Below, piece by piece: positions 1 to 11,400 of a stretch of DNA of 64,000 nucleotides (the stretch's first letter is position 1; each line of letters begins with the position of its first letter). Source of the stretch: Apostichopus japonicus (Eukaryota; Echinodermata; Holothuroidea; Aspidochirotida; Stichopodidae); contig NC_092564.1 of assembly GCF_037975245.1 (NCBI RefSeq), positions 21,679,984 through 21,743,983 on the forward strand, given 5' to 3'. The notes under the pieces are model-generated. The model was not told where the DNA came from. It worked only from the letters and a program-made list of their open reading frames with translations, and did not search any database. Position numbers and translations under genes: made by a program.

Positions 1-5
1 GTTTA

Positions 6-137
6 CCGGAGTACCGCTTACCCTTTGTTTTCGATGCAGGTCAAAGGTCATTTTTGGTCACCGGGGTCAAATTATGAAAATCTCGTAAACACGATATCTC
101 AGGTGGGTAATGTCGGACCAACTTTATATTTGGTTAT
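6..137 (+). repeat. Satellite 1 reference short monomer (132 bp)
   Basis: This is the first complete monomer in the window, measured from one CCGGAGTACCGC block to the next. It has a single decamer-like segment ending ACCGGGGTCAAATT, followed by ATGAAAATCTCG. Short 132 bp monomers of this kind recur throughout. They come in two main linker forms, ATTATGAAAA and ATTATAAAAA, and are intermixed with long monomers. Their length is divisible by three, so they preserve any open frame that runs through them. Confidence 0.93.
38..50 (+). promoter_or_regulatory. Perfect DR1 nuclear-receptor motif, first of several hundred copies
   Basis: The sequence AGGTCA-A-AGGTCA is two perfect hexamer half-sites in direct orientation separated by one base. 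This is the DR1 arrangement bound by HNF4, COUP-TF and RXR heterodimers in animals. It recurs at the same place in almost every satellite 1 monomer. The motif is seen directly. Binding is an inference, and it depends on the host being an animal with nuclear receptors. Confidence 0.5.
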
Positions 138-300
138 CCGGAGTACCGCCTACCCTTTGTTTTCGATACAGGTCAAAGGTCATTTGGGGTCACCAGGGGT
201 CACCAGGGGTCACCAGGGGTCACCAGGGGTCAAATTTTAAAAATCTCGTAAATACGATATGTCAGGTGGGTAATGTCGGACCAACTTCATATTTGGTTAG
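138..300 (+). repeat. Satellite 1 reference long monomer (163 bp, four decamers)
   Basis: This monomer has the same constant blocks as the short form but four consecutive GGGGTCACCA decamers before the linker TCAAATTTTAAAAATCTCG. Across the array, long monomers carry two to eight decamers (143 to 203 bp) and usually have the ATTTTAAAAA or ATTGTAAAAA linker. Linker type and decamer number tend to go together, so short and long monomers behave as separate subfamilies. Confidence 0.93.
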
Positions 301-816
301 CCGGAGTACCGCCTACCCTTTGTTTTCGATACAGGTCAAAGGTCATTTGGGGTCACCAGGGTCAAATTATAAAAATCTCGTAAACACGATATGTCAGGTG
401 GGTAATGTCGGACCAACTTTATATTTGGTTATCCGGAGTACCGCCTACCCTTTGTTTTCGATACAGGTCAAAGGTCATTTGGGGTCACCAGGGGTCACCA
501 GGGGTCACCAGGGGTCAAATTTTAAAAATCTCGTAAATACGATATGTCAGGTGGGTAATGTCGGACCAACTTCATATTTGGTTAGCCGGAGTACCGCCTA
601 CCCTTTGTTTTCGATACAGGTCAAAGGTCATTTGGGGTCACCAGGGGTCACCAGGGGTCACCAAGGGTCAAATTGTAAAAATCTCGTAAACACGATATTT
701 CAGGTGGGTAATGTCGGACCAACTTCATATTTGGTTTTCGATGCAGGTCAAAGGTCATTTGGGGTCACCTCGGTCAAATTATAAAAATCTCGTAAACACG
801 ATATGTCAGGTGGGTA

Positions 817-1692
817 ATGTCGGACCAACTTCATATTTGGTTAGCCGGAGTACCGCCTACCCTTTGTTTTCGATACAGGTCAAAGGTCATTTGGGGTCAC
901 CAGGGGTCACCAGGGGTCACCAGGGGTCACCAGGGGTCAAATTTTAAAAATATCGTAAACACGATATCTCAGGTGGGTAATGTCGGACCAAATTCATATT
1001 TGGTTTACCGGAGTACCGCTTACCCTTTGTTTTCGATGCAGGTCAAAGGTCATTTGGGGTCACCAGGGGTCACCAGGGGTTAAATTGTAAAAATCTCGTA
1101 AACACGATATCTCAGGTGGGTAATGTCGGACCAACTTCATATTTGGTTAGCCGGAGTACCGCTTACCCTTTGTTTTCGATGCAGGTCAAAGGTCATTTGG
1201 GGTCACCGGGGTCAAATTATGAAAATCTCGTAAACACGATATCTCAGGTGGGTAATGTCGGACCAACTTCATATTTGGTTAGCCGGAGTACCGCCTACCC
1301 TTTGTTTTCGATACAGGTCAAAGGTCATTTGGGGTCACCAGGGGTCACCAGGGGTCACCAGGGGTCACCAGGGGTCAAATTTTAAAAATATCGTAAACAC
1401 GATATCTCAGGTGGGTAATGTCGGACCAAATTCATATTTGGTTTACCGGAGTACCGCTTACCTTTTGTTTTCGATGCAGGTCAAAGGTCATTTGGGGTCA
1501 CCAGGGGTCACCAGGGGTTAAATTGTAAAAATCTCGTAAACACGATATCTCAGGTGGGTAATGTCGGACCAACTTCATATTTGGTTAGCCGGAGTACCGC
1601 TTACCCTTTGTTTTCGATGCAGGTCAAAGGTCATTTGGGGTCACCGGGGTCAAATTATGAAAATCTCGTAAACACGATATCTCAGGTGGGTA
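817..1692 (+). repeat. 438 bp three-monomer unit in two tandem copies (817-1254, 1255-1692)
   Basis: A 438 bp unit of 163 + 143 + 132 bp monomers is present twice in a row. The second copy carries TACCTTTTG where the first has TACCCTTTG, and a few further changes follow its end. The same pair occurs at 3152-4027, but the corresponding block near 24,529 has a single unit. The unit phase given here is arbitrary. Confidence 0.85.
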
Positions 1693-2445
1693 ATGTCGGA
1701 CCAACTTCATATTTGGTTAACCGGAGTACCGCCTACCCTTTGTTATCGATACAGGTCAAAGGTAATTTGGGGTCACCAGGGGTCACCAGGGGTCACCAGG
1801 GGTCACCAGGGGTCAAATTTTAAAAATCTCGTAAACACGATATCTCAGGTGGGTAATTTCGGACCAAATTCATATTTGGTTTTCCGGAGTACCGCTTACC
1901 CTTTGTTTTCGATGCAGGTCAAAGGTCATTTGGGGTCACCGGGATCTAATTGTAAAAATCTCGTAAACACGATATCTCAGGTGGGTAATGTCGGACCAAC
2001 TTCATATTTGGTTAGCCGGAGTACCGCCTACCCTTTGTTTTCGATACAGGTCAAAGGTCATTTGGGGTCACCAGGGGTCACCAGGGGTCACCAGGGGTCA
2101 CCAGGGGTCACCAGGGGTCACCAGGGGTCACCAGGGGTCAAATTTTAAAAATCTCGTAAACACGATATCTCAGGTGGGTAATGTCGGACCAAATTCATAT
2201 TTGGTTTACCGGAGTACCGCTTACCCTTTGTTTTCGATGCAGGTCAAAGGTCATTTTTGGTCACCGGGGTCAAATTATGAAAATCTCGTAAACACGATAT
2301 CTCAGGTGGGTAATGTCGGACCAACTTCATATTTGGTTAGCCGGAGTACCGCCTACCCTTTGTTTTCGATACAGGTCAAAGGTCATTTGGGGTCACCAGG
2401 GTCAAATTATAAAAATCTCGTAAACACGATATGTCAGGTGGGTAA

Positions 2446-4190
2446 TGTCGGACCAACTTTATATTTGGTTATCCGGAGTACCGCCTACCCTTTGTTTTCG
2501 ATACAGGTCAAAGGTCATTTGGGGTCACCAGGGGTCACCAGGGGTCACCAGGGGTCACCAGGGGTCAAATTTTAAAAATCTCGTAAATACGATATGTCAG
2601 GTGGGTAATGTCGGACCAACTTCATATTTGGTTAGCCGGAGTACCGCCTACCCTTTGTTTTCGATACAGGTCAAAGGTCATTTGGGGTCACCAGGGTCAA
2701 ATTATAAAAATCTCGTAAACACGATATGTCAGGTGGGTAATGTCGGACCAACTTTATATTTGGTTATCCGGAGTACCGCCTACCCTTTGTTTTCGATACA
2801 GGTCAAAGGTCATTTGGGGTCACCAGGGGTCACCAGGGGTCACCAGGGGTCAAATTTTAAAAATCTCGTAAATACGATATGTCAGGTGGGTAATGTCGGA
2901 CCAACTTCATATTTGGTTAGCCGGAGTACCGCCTACCCTTTGTTTTCGATACAGGTCAAAGGTCATTTGGGGTCACCAGGGGTCACCAGGGGTCACCAAG
3001 GGTCAAATTGTAAAAATCTCGTAAACACGATATTTCAGGTGGGTAATGTCGGACCAACTTCATATTTGGTTTTCGATGCAGGTCAAAGGTCATTTGGGGT
3101 CACCTCGGTCAAATTATAAAAATCTCGTAAACACGATATGTCAGGTGGGTAATGTCGGACCAACTTCATATTTGGTTAGCCGGAGTACCGCCTACCCTTT
3201 GTTTTCGATACAGGTCAAAGGTCATTTGGGGTCACCAGGGGTCACCAGGGGTCACCAGGGGTCACCAGGGGTCAAATTTTAAAAATATCGTAAACACGAT
3301 ATCTCAGGTGGGTAATGTCGGACCAAATTCATATTTGGTTTACCGGAGTACCGCTTACCCTTTGTTTTCGATGCAGGTCAAAGGTCATTTGGGGTCACCA
3401 GGGGTCACCAGGGGTTAAATTGTAAAAATCTCGTAAACACGATATCTCAGGTGGGTAATGTCGGACCAACTTCATATTTGGTTAGCCGGAGTACCGCTTA
3501 CCCTTTGTTTTCGATGCAGGTCAAAGGTCATTTGGGGTCACCGGGGTCAAATTATGAAAATCTCGTAAACACGATATCTCAGGTGGGTAATGTCGGACCA
3601 ACTTCATATTTGGTTAGCCGGAGTACCGCCTACCCTTTGTTTTCGATACAGGTCAAAGGTCATTTGGGGTCACCAGGGGTCACCAGGGGTCACCAGGGGT
3701 CACCAGGGGTCAAATTTTAAAAATATCGTAAACACGATATCTCAGGTGGGTAATGTCGGACCAAATTCATATTTGGTTTACCGGAGTACCGCTTACCTTT
3801 TGTTTTCGATGCAGGTCAAAGGTCATTTGGGGTCACCAGGGGTCACCAGGGGTTAAATTGTAAAAATCTCGTAAACACGATATCTCAGGTGGGTAATGTC
3901 GGACCAACTTCATATTTGGTTAGCCGGAGTACCGCTTACCCTTTGTTTTCGATGCAGGTCAAAGGTCATTTGGGGTCACCGGGGTCAAATTATGAAAATC
4001 TCGTAAACACGATATCTCAGGTGGGTAATGTCGGACCAACTTCATATTTGGTTAACCGGAGTACCGCCTACCCTTTGTTATCGATACAGGTCAAAGGTAA
4101 TTTGGGGTCACCAGGGGTCACCAGGGGTCACCAGGGGTCACCAGGGGTCAAATTTTAAAAATCTCGTAAACACGATATCTCAGGTGGGTA
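2446..4190 (+). repeat. Higher-order block A, copy 2
   Basis: This is the second copy of the block at 111-1855 (offset 2335 bp). It includes the duplicated 438 bp unit and the truncated monomer near 3066. A further copy lies at about 23,823-25,129. Retention of private variants in the same order shows that these are block duplications and not independent runs of monomers. Confidence 0.85.
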
Positions 4191-6123
4191 ATGTCGGACC
4201 AAATTCATATTTGGTTTTCCGGAGTACCGCTTACCCTTTGTTTTCGATGCAGGTCAAAGGTCATTTGGGGTCACCGGGGTCAAATTATGAAAATCTCGTA
4301 AACACGATATCTCAGGTGGGTAATGTCGGACCAAATTCATATTTGGTTTTCCGGAGTACCGCTTACCCTTTGTTTTCGATGCAGGTCAAAGGTCATTTGG
4401 GGTCACCGGGGTCAAATTATGAAAATCTCGTAAACACGATATCTCAGGTGGGTAATGTCGGACCAACTTCATATTTGGTTAGCCGGAGTACCGCCTACCC
4501 TTTGTTTTCGATACAGGTCAAAGGTCATTTGGGGTCACCGGGGTCAAATTATAAAAATTTCGTAAACACGATATGTCAGGTGGGTAATGTCGGACCAACT
4601 TCATATTTGGTTAGCCGGAGTACCGCCTACCCTTTGTTTTCGATACAGGTCAAAGGTCATTTGGGGTCACCAGGGGTCACCAGGGGTCACCAGGGGTCAC
4701 CAGGGGTCAAATTTTAAAAATCTCGTAAACACGATATCTCAGGTGGGTAATGTCGGACCAAATTCATATTTGGTTAGCCGGAGTACCGCCTACCCTTTGT
4801 TTTCGATACAGGTCAAAGGTCATTTGTGGTCACCGGGGTCAAATTATAAAAATTTCGTAAATAAATGTCAGGTGGGTAATGTCGGACCAACTTCATATTT
4901 GGTTAGCCGGAGTACCGCCTACCCTTTGTTTTCGATACAGGTCAAAGGTCATTTGGGGTCACCAGGGGTCACCAGGGGTCACCAGGGGTCACCAGGGGTC
5001 ACCAGGGGTCAAATTTTAAAAATCTCGTAAATACGATATGTCAGGTGGGTAATGACGGACCAACTTCATATTTGGTTAGCCGGAGTACCGCCTACCCTTT
5101 GTTTTCGATACAGGTCAAAGGTCATTTGGGGTCACCAGGGGTCACCAGGGGTCACCAGGGGTCAAATTTTAAAAATCTCGTAAACACGATATCTCAGGTG
5201 GGTAATTTCGGACCAAATTCATATTTGGTTTTCCGGAGTACCGCTTACCCTTTGTTTTCGATGCAGGTCAAAGGTCATTTGGGGTCACCGGGATCTAATT
5301 GTAAAAATCTCGTAAACACGATATCTCAGGTGGGTAATGTCGGACCAACTTCATATTTGGTTAGCCGGAGTACCGCCTACCCTTTGTTTTCGATACAGGT
5401 CAAAGGTCATTTGGGGTCACCAGGGGTCACCAGGGGTCACCAGGTGTCACCAGGGGTCACCAGGGGTCACCAGGGGTCAAATTTTAAAAATCTCGTAAAC
5501 ACGATTTGTCAGGTGGGTAATGTCGGACAAACTTCATATTTGGTTAGCCGGAGTACCGCCTACCCTTTGTTTTCGATACAGGTCAAAGGTCATTTGGGGT
5601 CACCAGGGGTCACCAGGGGTCACCAGGGGTCAAATTTTAAAAATCTCGTAAACACGATATCTCAGGTGGGTAATGTCGGACCAAATTCATATTTGGTTTA
5701 ACGGAGTACCGCCTACCCTTTGTTTTCGATACAGGTCAAAGGTCATTTGTGGTCACCGGGGTCAAATTATAAAAATCTCGTAAATACGATATGTCAGGTG
5801 GGTAATGTCGGACCAACTTCATATTTGGTTAGCCGGAGTACCGCCTACCCTTTGTTTTCGATACAGGTCAAAGGTCATTTGGGGTCACCAGGGGTCACCA
5901 GGGGTCACCAGGGGTCACCAGGGGTCACCAGGGGTCAAATTTTAAAAATCTCGTAAATACGATTTGTCAGGTGGGTTATGTCGGACCAACTTCATATTTG
6001 GTTAGCCGGAGTACCGCCTACCCTTTGTTTTCGATACAGGTCAAAGGTCATTTGGGGTCACCAGGGGTCACCAGGGGTCACCAGGGGTCAAATTTTAAAA
6101 ATCTCGTAAACACGATATGTCAG
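3889..6123 (+). repeat. Higher-order block B, copy 1 (2235 bp)
   Basis: This block is repeated in tandem directly downstream with a period of 2235 bp. Shared private markers include TTGTTATCGAT with GGTAATTTGG near 4077, the three-base deletion giving CGTAAATAAATG near 4857, the variant GGTAATGACGG near 5049, and the altered decamer GGTGTCACCA near 5440. Block B overlaps the right part of block A, so block borders depend on the phase chosen. Confidence 0.85.
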
Positions 6124-8403
6124 GTGGGTAATGTCGGACCAACTTCATATTTGGTTAGCCGGAGTACCGCTTACCCTTTGTTTTCGATGCAGGTCAAAGG
6201 TCATTTGGGGTCACCGGGGTCAAATTATGAAAATCTCGTAAACACGATATCTCAGGTGGGTAATGTCGGACCAACTTCATATTTGGTTAACCGGAGTACC
6301 GCCTACCCTTTGTTATCGATACAGGTCAAAGGTAATTTGGGGTCACCAGGGGTCACCAGGGGTCACCAGGGGTCACCAGGGGTCAAATTTTAAAAATCTC
6401 GTAAACACGATATCTCAGGTGGGTAATGTCGGACCAAATTCATATTTGGTTTTCCGGAGTACCGCTTACCCTTTGTTTTCGATGCAGGTCAAAGGTCATT
6501 TGGGGTCACCGGGGTCAAATTATGAAAATCTCGTAAACACGATATCTCAGGTGGGTAATGTCGGACCAAATTCATATTTGGTTTTCCGGAGTACCGCTTA
6601 CCCTTTGTTTTCGATGCAGGTCAAAGGTCATTTGGGGTCACCGGGGTCAAATTATGAAAATCTCGTAAACACGATATCTCAGGTGGGTAATGTCGGACCA
6701 ACTTCATATTTGGTTAGCCGGAGTACCGCCTACCCTTTGTTTTCGATACAGGTCAAAGGTCATTTGGGGTCACCGGGGTCAAATTATAAAAATTTCGTAA
6801 ACACGATATGTCAGGTGGGTAATGTCGGACCAACTTCATATTTGGTTAGCCGGAGTACCGCCTACCCTTTGTTTTCGATACAGGTCAAAGGTCATTTGGG
6901 GTCACCAGGGGTCACCAGGGGTCACCAGGGGTCACCAGGGGTCAAATTTTAAAAATCTCGTAAACACGATATCTCAGGTGGGTAATGTCGGACCAAATTC
7001 ATATTTGGTTAGCCGGAGTACCGCCTACCCTTTGTTTTCGATACAGGTCAAAGGTCATTTGTGGTCACCGGGGTCAAATTATAAAAATCTCGTAAATAAA
7101 TGTCAGGTGGGTAATGTCGGACCAACTTCATATTTGGTTAGCCGGAGTACCGCCTACCCTTTGTTTTCGATACAGGTCAAAGGTCATTTGGGGTCACCAG
7201 GGGTCACCAGGGGTCACCAGGGGTCACCAGGGGTCACCAGGGGTCAAATTTTAAAAATCTCGTAAATACGATATGTCAGGTGGGTAATGACGGACCAACT
7301 TCATATTTGGTTAGCCGGAGTACCGCCTACCCTTTGTTTTCGATACAGGTCAAAGGTCATTTGGGGTCACCAGGGGTCACCAGGGGTCACCAGGGGTCAA
7401 ATTTTAAAAATCTCGTAAACACGATATCTCAGGTGGGTAATTTCGGACCAAATTCATATTTGGTTTTCCGGAGTACCGCTTACCCTTTGTTTTCGATGCA
7501 GGTCAAAGGTCATTTGGGGTCACCGGGATCTAATTGTAAAAATCTCGTAAACACGATATCTCAGGTGGGTAATGTCGGACCAACTTCATATTTGGTTAGC
7601 CGGAGTACCGCCTACCCTTTGTTTTCGATACAGGTCAAAGGTCATTTGGGGTCACCAGGGGTCACCAGGGGTCACCAGGTGTCACCAGGGGTCACCAGGG
7701 GTCACCAGGGGTCAAATTTTAAAAATCTCGTAAACACGATTTGTCAGGTGGGTAATGTCGGACAAACTTCATATTTGGTTAGCCGGAGTACCGCCTACCC
7801 TTTGTTTTCGATACAGGTCAAAGGTCATTTGGGGTCACCAGGGGTCACCAGGGGTCACCAGGGGTCAAATTTTAAAAATCTCGTAAACACGATATCTCAG
7901 GTGGGTAATGTCGGACCAAATTCATATTTGGTTTAACGGAGTACCGCCTACCCTTTGTTTTCGATACAGGTCAAAGGTCATTTGTGGTCACCGGGGTCAA
8001 ATTATAAAAATCTCGTAAATACGATATGTCAGGTGGGTAATGTCGGACCAACTTCATATTTGGTTAGCCGGAGTACCGCCTACCCTTTGTTTTCGATACA
8101 GGTCAAAGGTCATTTGGGGTCACCAGGGGTCACCAGGGGTCACCAGGGGTCACCAGGGGTCACCAGGGGTCAAATTTTAAAAATCTCGTAAATACGATTT
8201 GTCAGGTGGGTTATGTCGGACCAACTTCATATTTGGTTAGCCGGAGTACCGCCTACCCTTTGTTTTCGATACAGGTCAAAGGTCAATTGGGGTCACCAGG
8301 GGTCACCAGGGGTCACCAGGGGTCAAATTTTAAAAATCTCGTAAACACGATATGTCAGGTGGGTAATGTCGGACCAACTTCATATTTGGTTAGCCGGAGT
8401 ACC
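6124..8403 (+). repeat. Higher-order block B, copy 2
   Basis: This copy matches 3889-6168 with an offset of 2235 bp. It carries all the marker variants of the first copy with only scattered substitutions, for example AATCTCG for AATTTCG near 7087 and GGTCAATTGG near 8281. The low divergence implies a recent duplication or homogenisation. Confidence 0.85.
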
Positions 8404-11400
8404 GCCTACCCTTTGTTTTCGATACAGGTCAAAGGTCATTTGGGGTCACCAGGGGTCACCAGGGGTCACCAGGGGTCACCAGGGGTCAAATTTTAAAAAT
8501 CTCGTAAACACGATATCTCAGGTGGGTAATGTCGGACCAAATTCATATTTGGTTTAACGGAGTACCGCCTACCCTTTGTTTTCGATACAGGTCAAAGGTC
8601 ATTTGTGGTCACCGGGGTCAAATTATAAAAATCTCGTAAATACGATATGTCAGGTGGGTAATGTCGGACCAACTTCATATTTGGTTAGCCGGAGTACCGC
8701 CTACCCTTTGTTTTCGATACAGGTCAAAGGTCATTTGGGGTCACCAGGGGTCACCAGGGGTCACCAGGGGTCACCAGGGGTCACCAGGGGTCACCAGGGG
8801 TCAAATTTTAAAAATCTCGTAAATACGATATGTCAGGTGGGTAATGTCGGACCAACTTCATATTTGGTTAGCCGGAGTACCGCCTACCCTTTGTTTTCGA
8901 TACAGGTCAAAGGTCATTTGGGGTCACCAGGGGTCACCAGGGGTCACCAGGGGTCAAATTTTAAAAATCTCGTAAACACGATATCTCAGGTGGGTAATTT
9001 CGGACCAAATTCATATTTGGTTTTCCGGAGTACCGCTTACCCTTTGTTTTCGATGCAGGTCAAAGGTCATTTGGGGTCACCGGGATCTAACTGTAAAAAT
9101 CTCGTAAACACGATATCTCAGGTGGGTAATGTCGGACCAACTTCATATTTGGTTAGCCGGAGTACCGCCTACCCTTTGTTTTCGATACAGGTCAAAGGTC
9201 ATTTGGGGTCACCAGGGGTCACCAGGGTTCACCAGGGGTCACCAGGGGTCACCAGGGGTCACCAGGGGTCACCAGGGGTCAGATTTTAAAAATCTCGTAA
9301 ACACGATATCTCAGGTGGGTAATGTCGGACCAAATTCATATTTGGTTTACCGGAGTACCGCTTACCCTTTGTTTTCGATGCAGGTCAAAGGTCATTTGGG
9401 GTCACCGGGGTCAAATTATGAAAATCTCGTAAACACGATATCTCAGGTGGGTAATGTCGGACCAACTTCATATTTGGTTAGCCGGAGTACCGCACACCCT
9501 TTGTTTTCGATACAGGTCAAAGGTCATTTGGGGTCACCAGGGTCAAATTATAAAAATCTCGTAAACACGATATGTCAGGTGGGTAATGTCGGACCAACTT
9601 CATATTTGGTTAACCGGAGTACCGCCTACCCTTTGTTTTCCATACAGGTCAAAGGTCATTTGGGGTCACCAGGGGTCACCAGGGGTCACCAGGGGTCAAA
9701 TTGTAAAAATCTCGTAAACACGATATCTCAGGTGGGTAATGTCGGACCAACTTCATATTTGGTTTGCCGGAGTACCGCTTACCCTTTGTTTTCGATGCAG
9801 GTCAAAGGTCATTTGGGGTCACCGGGGTCAAATTATGAAAATCTCGTAAACACGATATCTCAGGTGGGTTATGTCGGACCAACTTCATATTTGGTTAGCC
9901 GGAGTACCGCCAACCCTTTGTTTTCGATACAGGTCAAAGGTCATTTGGGGTCACCAGGGGTCACCAGGGGTCACCAGGGGTCAAATTTTAAAAATCTCGT
10001 AAATACGATATGTCAGGTGGGTAATGTCGGACCAAATTCATATTTGGTTAGCCGGAGTACCGCCTACCCTTTGTTTTCGATACAGGTCAAAGGTCATTTG
10101 GGGTCACCAGGGGTCACCAGGGGTCACCAGGTGTCACCAGGGGTCACCAGGGGTCACCAGGGGTCACCAGGGGTCAAATTTTAAAAATCTCGTAAACACG
10201 ATATCTCAGGTGGGTAATGTCGGACCAAATTCATATTTGGTTTACCGGAGTACCGCTTACCCTTTGTTTTCGATGCAGGTCAAAGGTCATTTGGGGTCAC
10301 CAGGGGTCACCAGGGGTTAAATTGTAAAAATCTCGTAAACACGATATCTCAGGTGGGTAATGTCGGACCAACTTCATATTTGGTTTTCCGGAGTACCGCT
10401 TACCCTTTGTTTTCGATGCAGGTCAAAGGTCATTTGGGGTCACCGGGGTCAAATTATGAAAATCTCGTAAACACGATATCTCAGGTGGGTAATGTCGGAC
10501 CAACTTCATATTTGGTTAGCCGGAGTACCGCCTACCCTTTGTTTTCGATACAGGTCAAAGGTCATTTGGGGTCACCAGGGGTCACCAGGGGTCACCAGGG
10601 GTCAAATTGTAAAAATTTCGTAAACACGATATCTCAGGTGGGTAATGTCGGACCAACTTCATATTTGGTTAGCCGGAGTACCGCCTACCCTTTGTTTTCG
10701 ATACAGGTCAAAGGTCATTTGGGGTCACCAGGGGTCACCAGGGGTCACCAGGGGTCAAATTGTAAAAATCTCGTAAACACGATATCTCAGGTGGGTAATG
10801 TCGGACCAAATTCATATTTGGTTTGCCGGAGTACCGCCTACCCTTTGTTTTCGATACAGGTCAAAGGTCATTTGGGGTCACCGGGGTCAAATTATAAAAA
10901 TCTCGTAAATACGATATGTCAGGTGGGTAATGTCGGACCAACTTCATATTTGGTTAGCCGGAGTACCGCCTACCCTTTGTTTTCGATACAGGTCAAAGGT
11001 CATTTGGGGTCACCAGGGGTCACCAGGGGTCACCAGGGGTCACCAGGGGTCACCAGGGGTCAAATTTTAAAAATCTCGTAATTACGATATGTCAGGTGGG
11101 TAATGTCGGACCAACTTCATATTTGGTTAGCCGGAGTACCGCCTACCCTTTGTTTTCGATACAGGTCAAAGGTCATTTGGGGTCACCAGGGGTCACCAGG
11201 GGTCACCAGGGGTCAAATTTTAAAAATCTCGTAAACACGATATCTCAGGTGGGTAATGTCGGACCAAATTCATATTTGGTTTTCCGGAGTACCGCTTACC
11301 CTTTCTTTTCGATGCAGGTCAAAGGTCATTTGGGGTCACCGGGGTCAAATTATGAAAATTTCGTAAACACGATATCTCAGGTGGGTAATGTCGGACCAAC

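Larger units (their letters stand above)
111..1855 (+). repeat. Higher-order block A, copy 1
   Basis: This stretch matches 2446-4190 at a constant offset of 2335 bp, with the same order of short, long and variant monomers. It includes the truncated 106 bp monomer near 731 and two tandem 438 bp sub-blocks. The match breaks near 1856, where this copy reads AATTTCGG and the other AATGTCGG and the following linker differs. At the left end one 132 bp monomer present in the second copy is missing. Confidence 0.85.

Noticed and set aside
27-47. CENP-B box (TTCGnnnnAnnCGGG) in the TTTTCGATACAGGTCAAAGG part of each satellite 1 monomer.
   Set aside because: The first half fits (TTCG, four bases, A), but the required CGGG is TCAA. 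The essential right-hand core is missing in all copies examined.
180-240. Estrogen-response-type inverted half-sites made by GGTCACC in the decamer run.
   Set aside because: An ERE needs AGGTCA and TGACCT with three bases between. TGACC does not appear on the + strand next to these half-sites. The half-sites are all in direct orientation.
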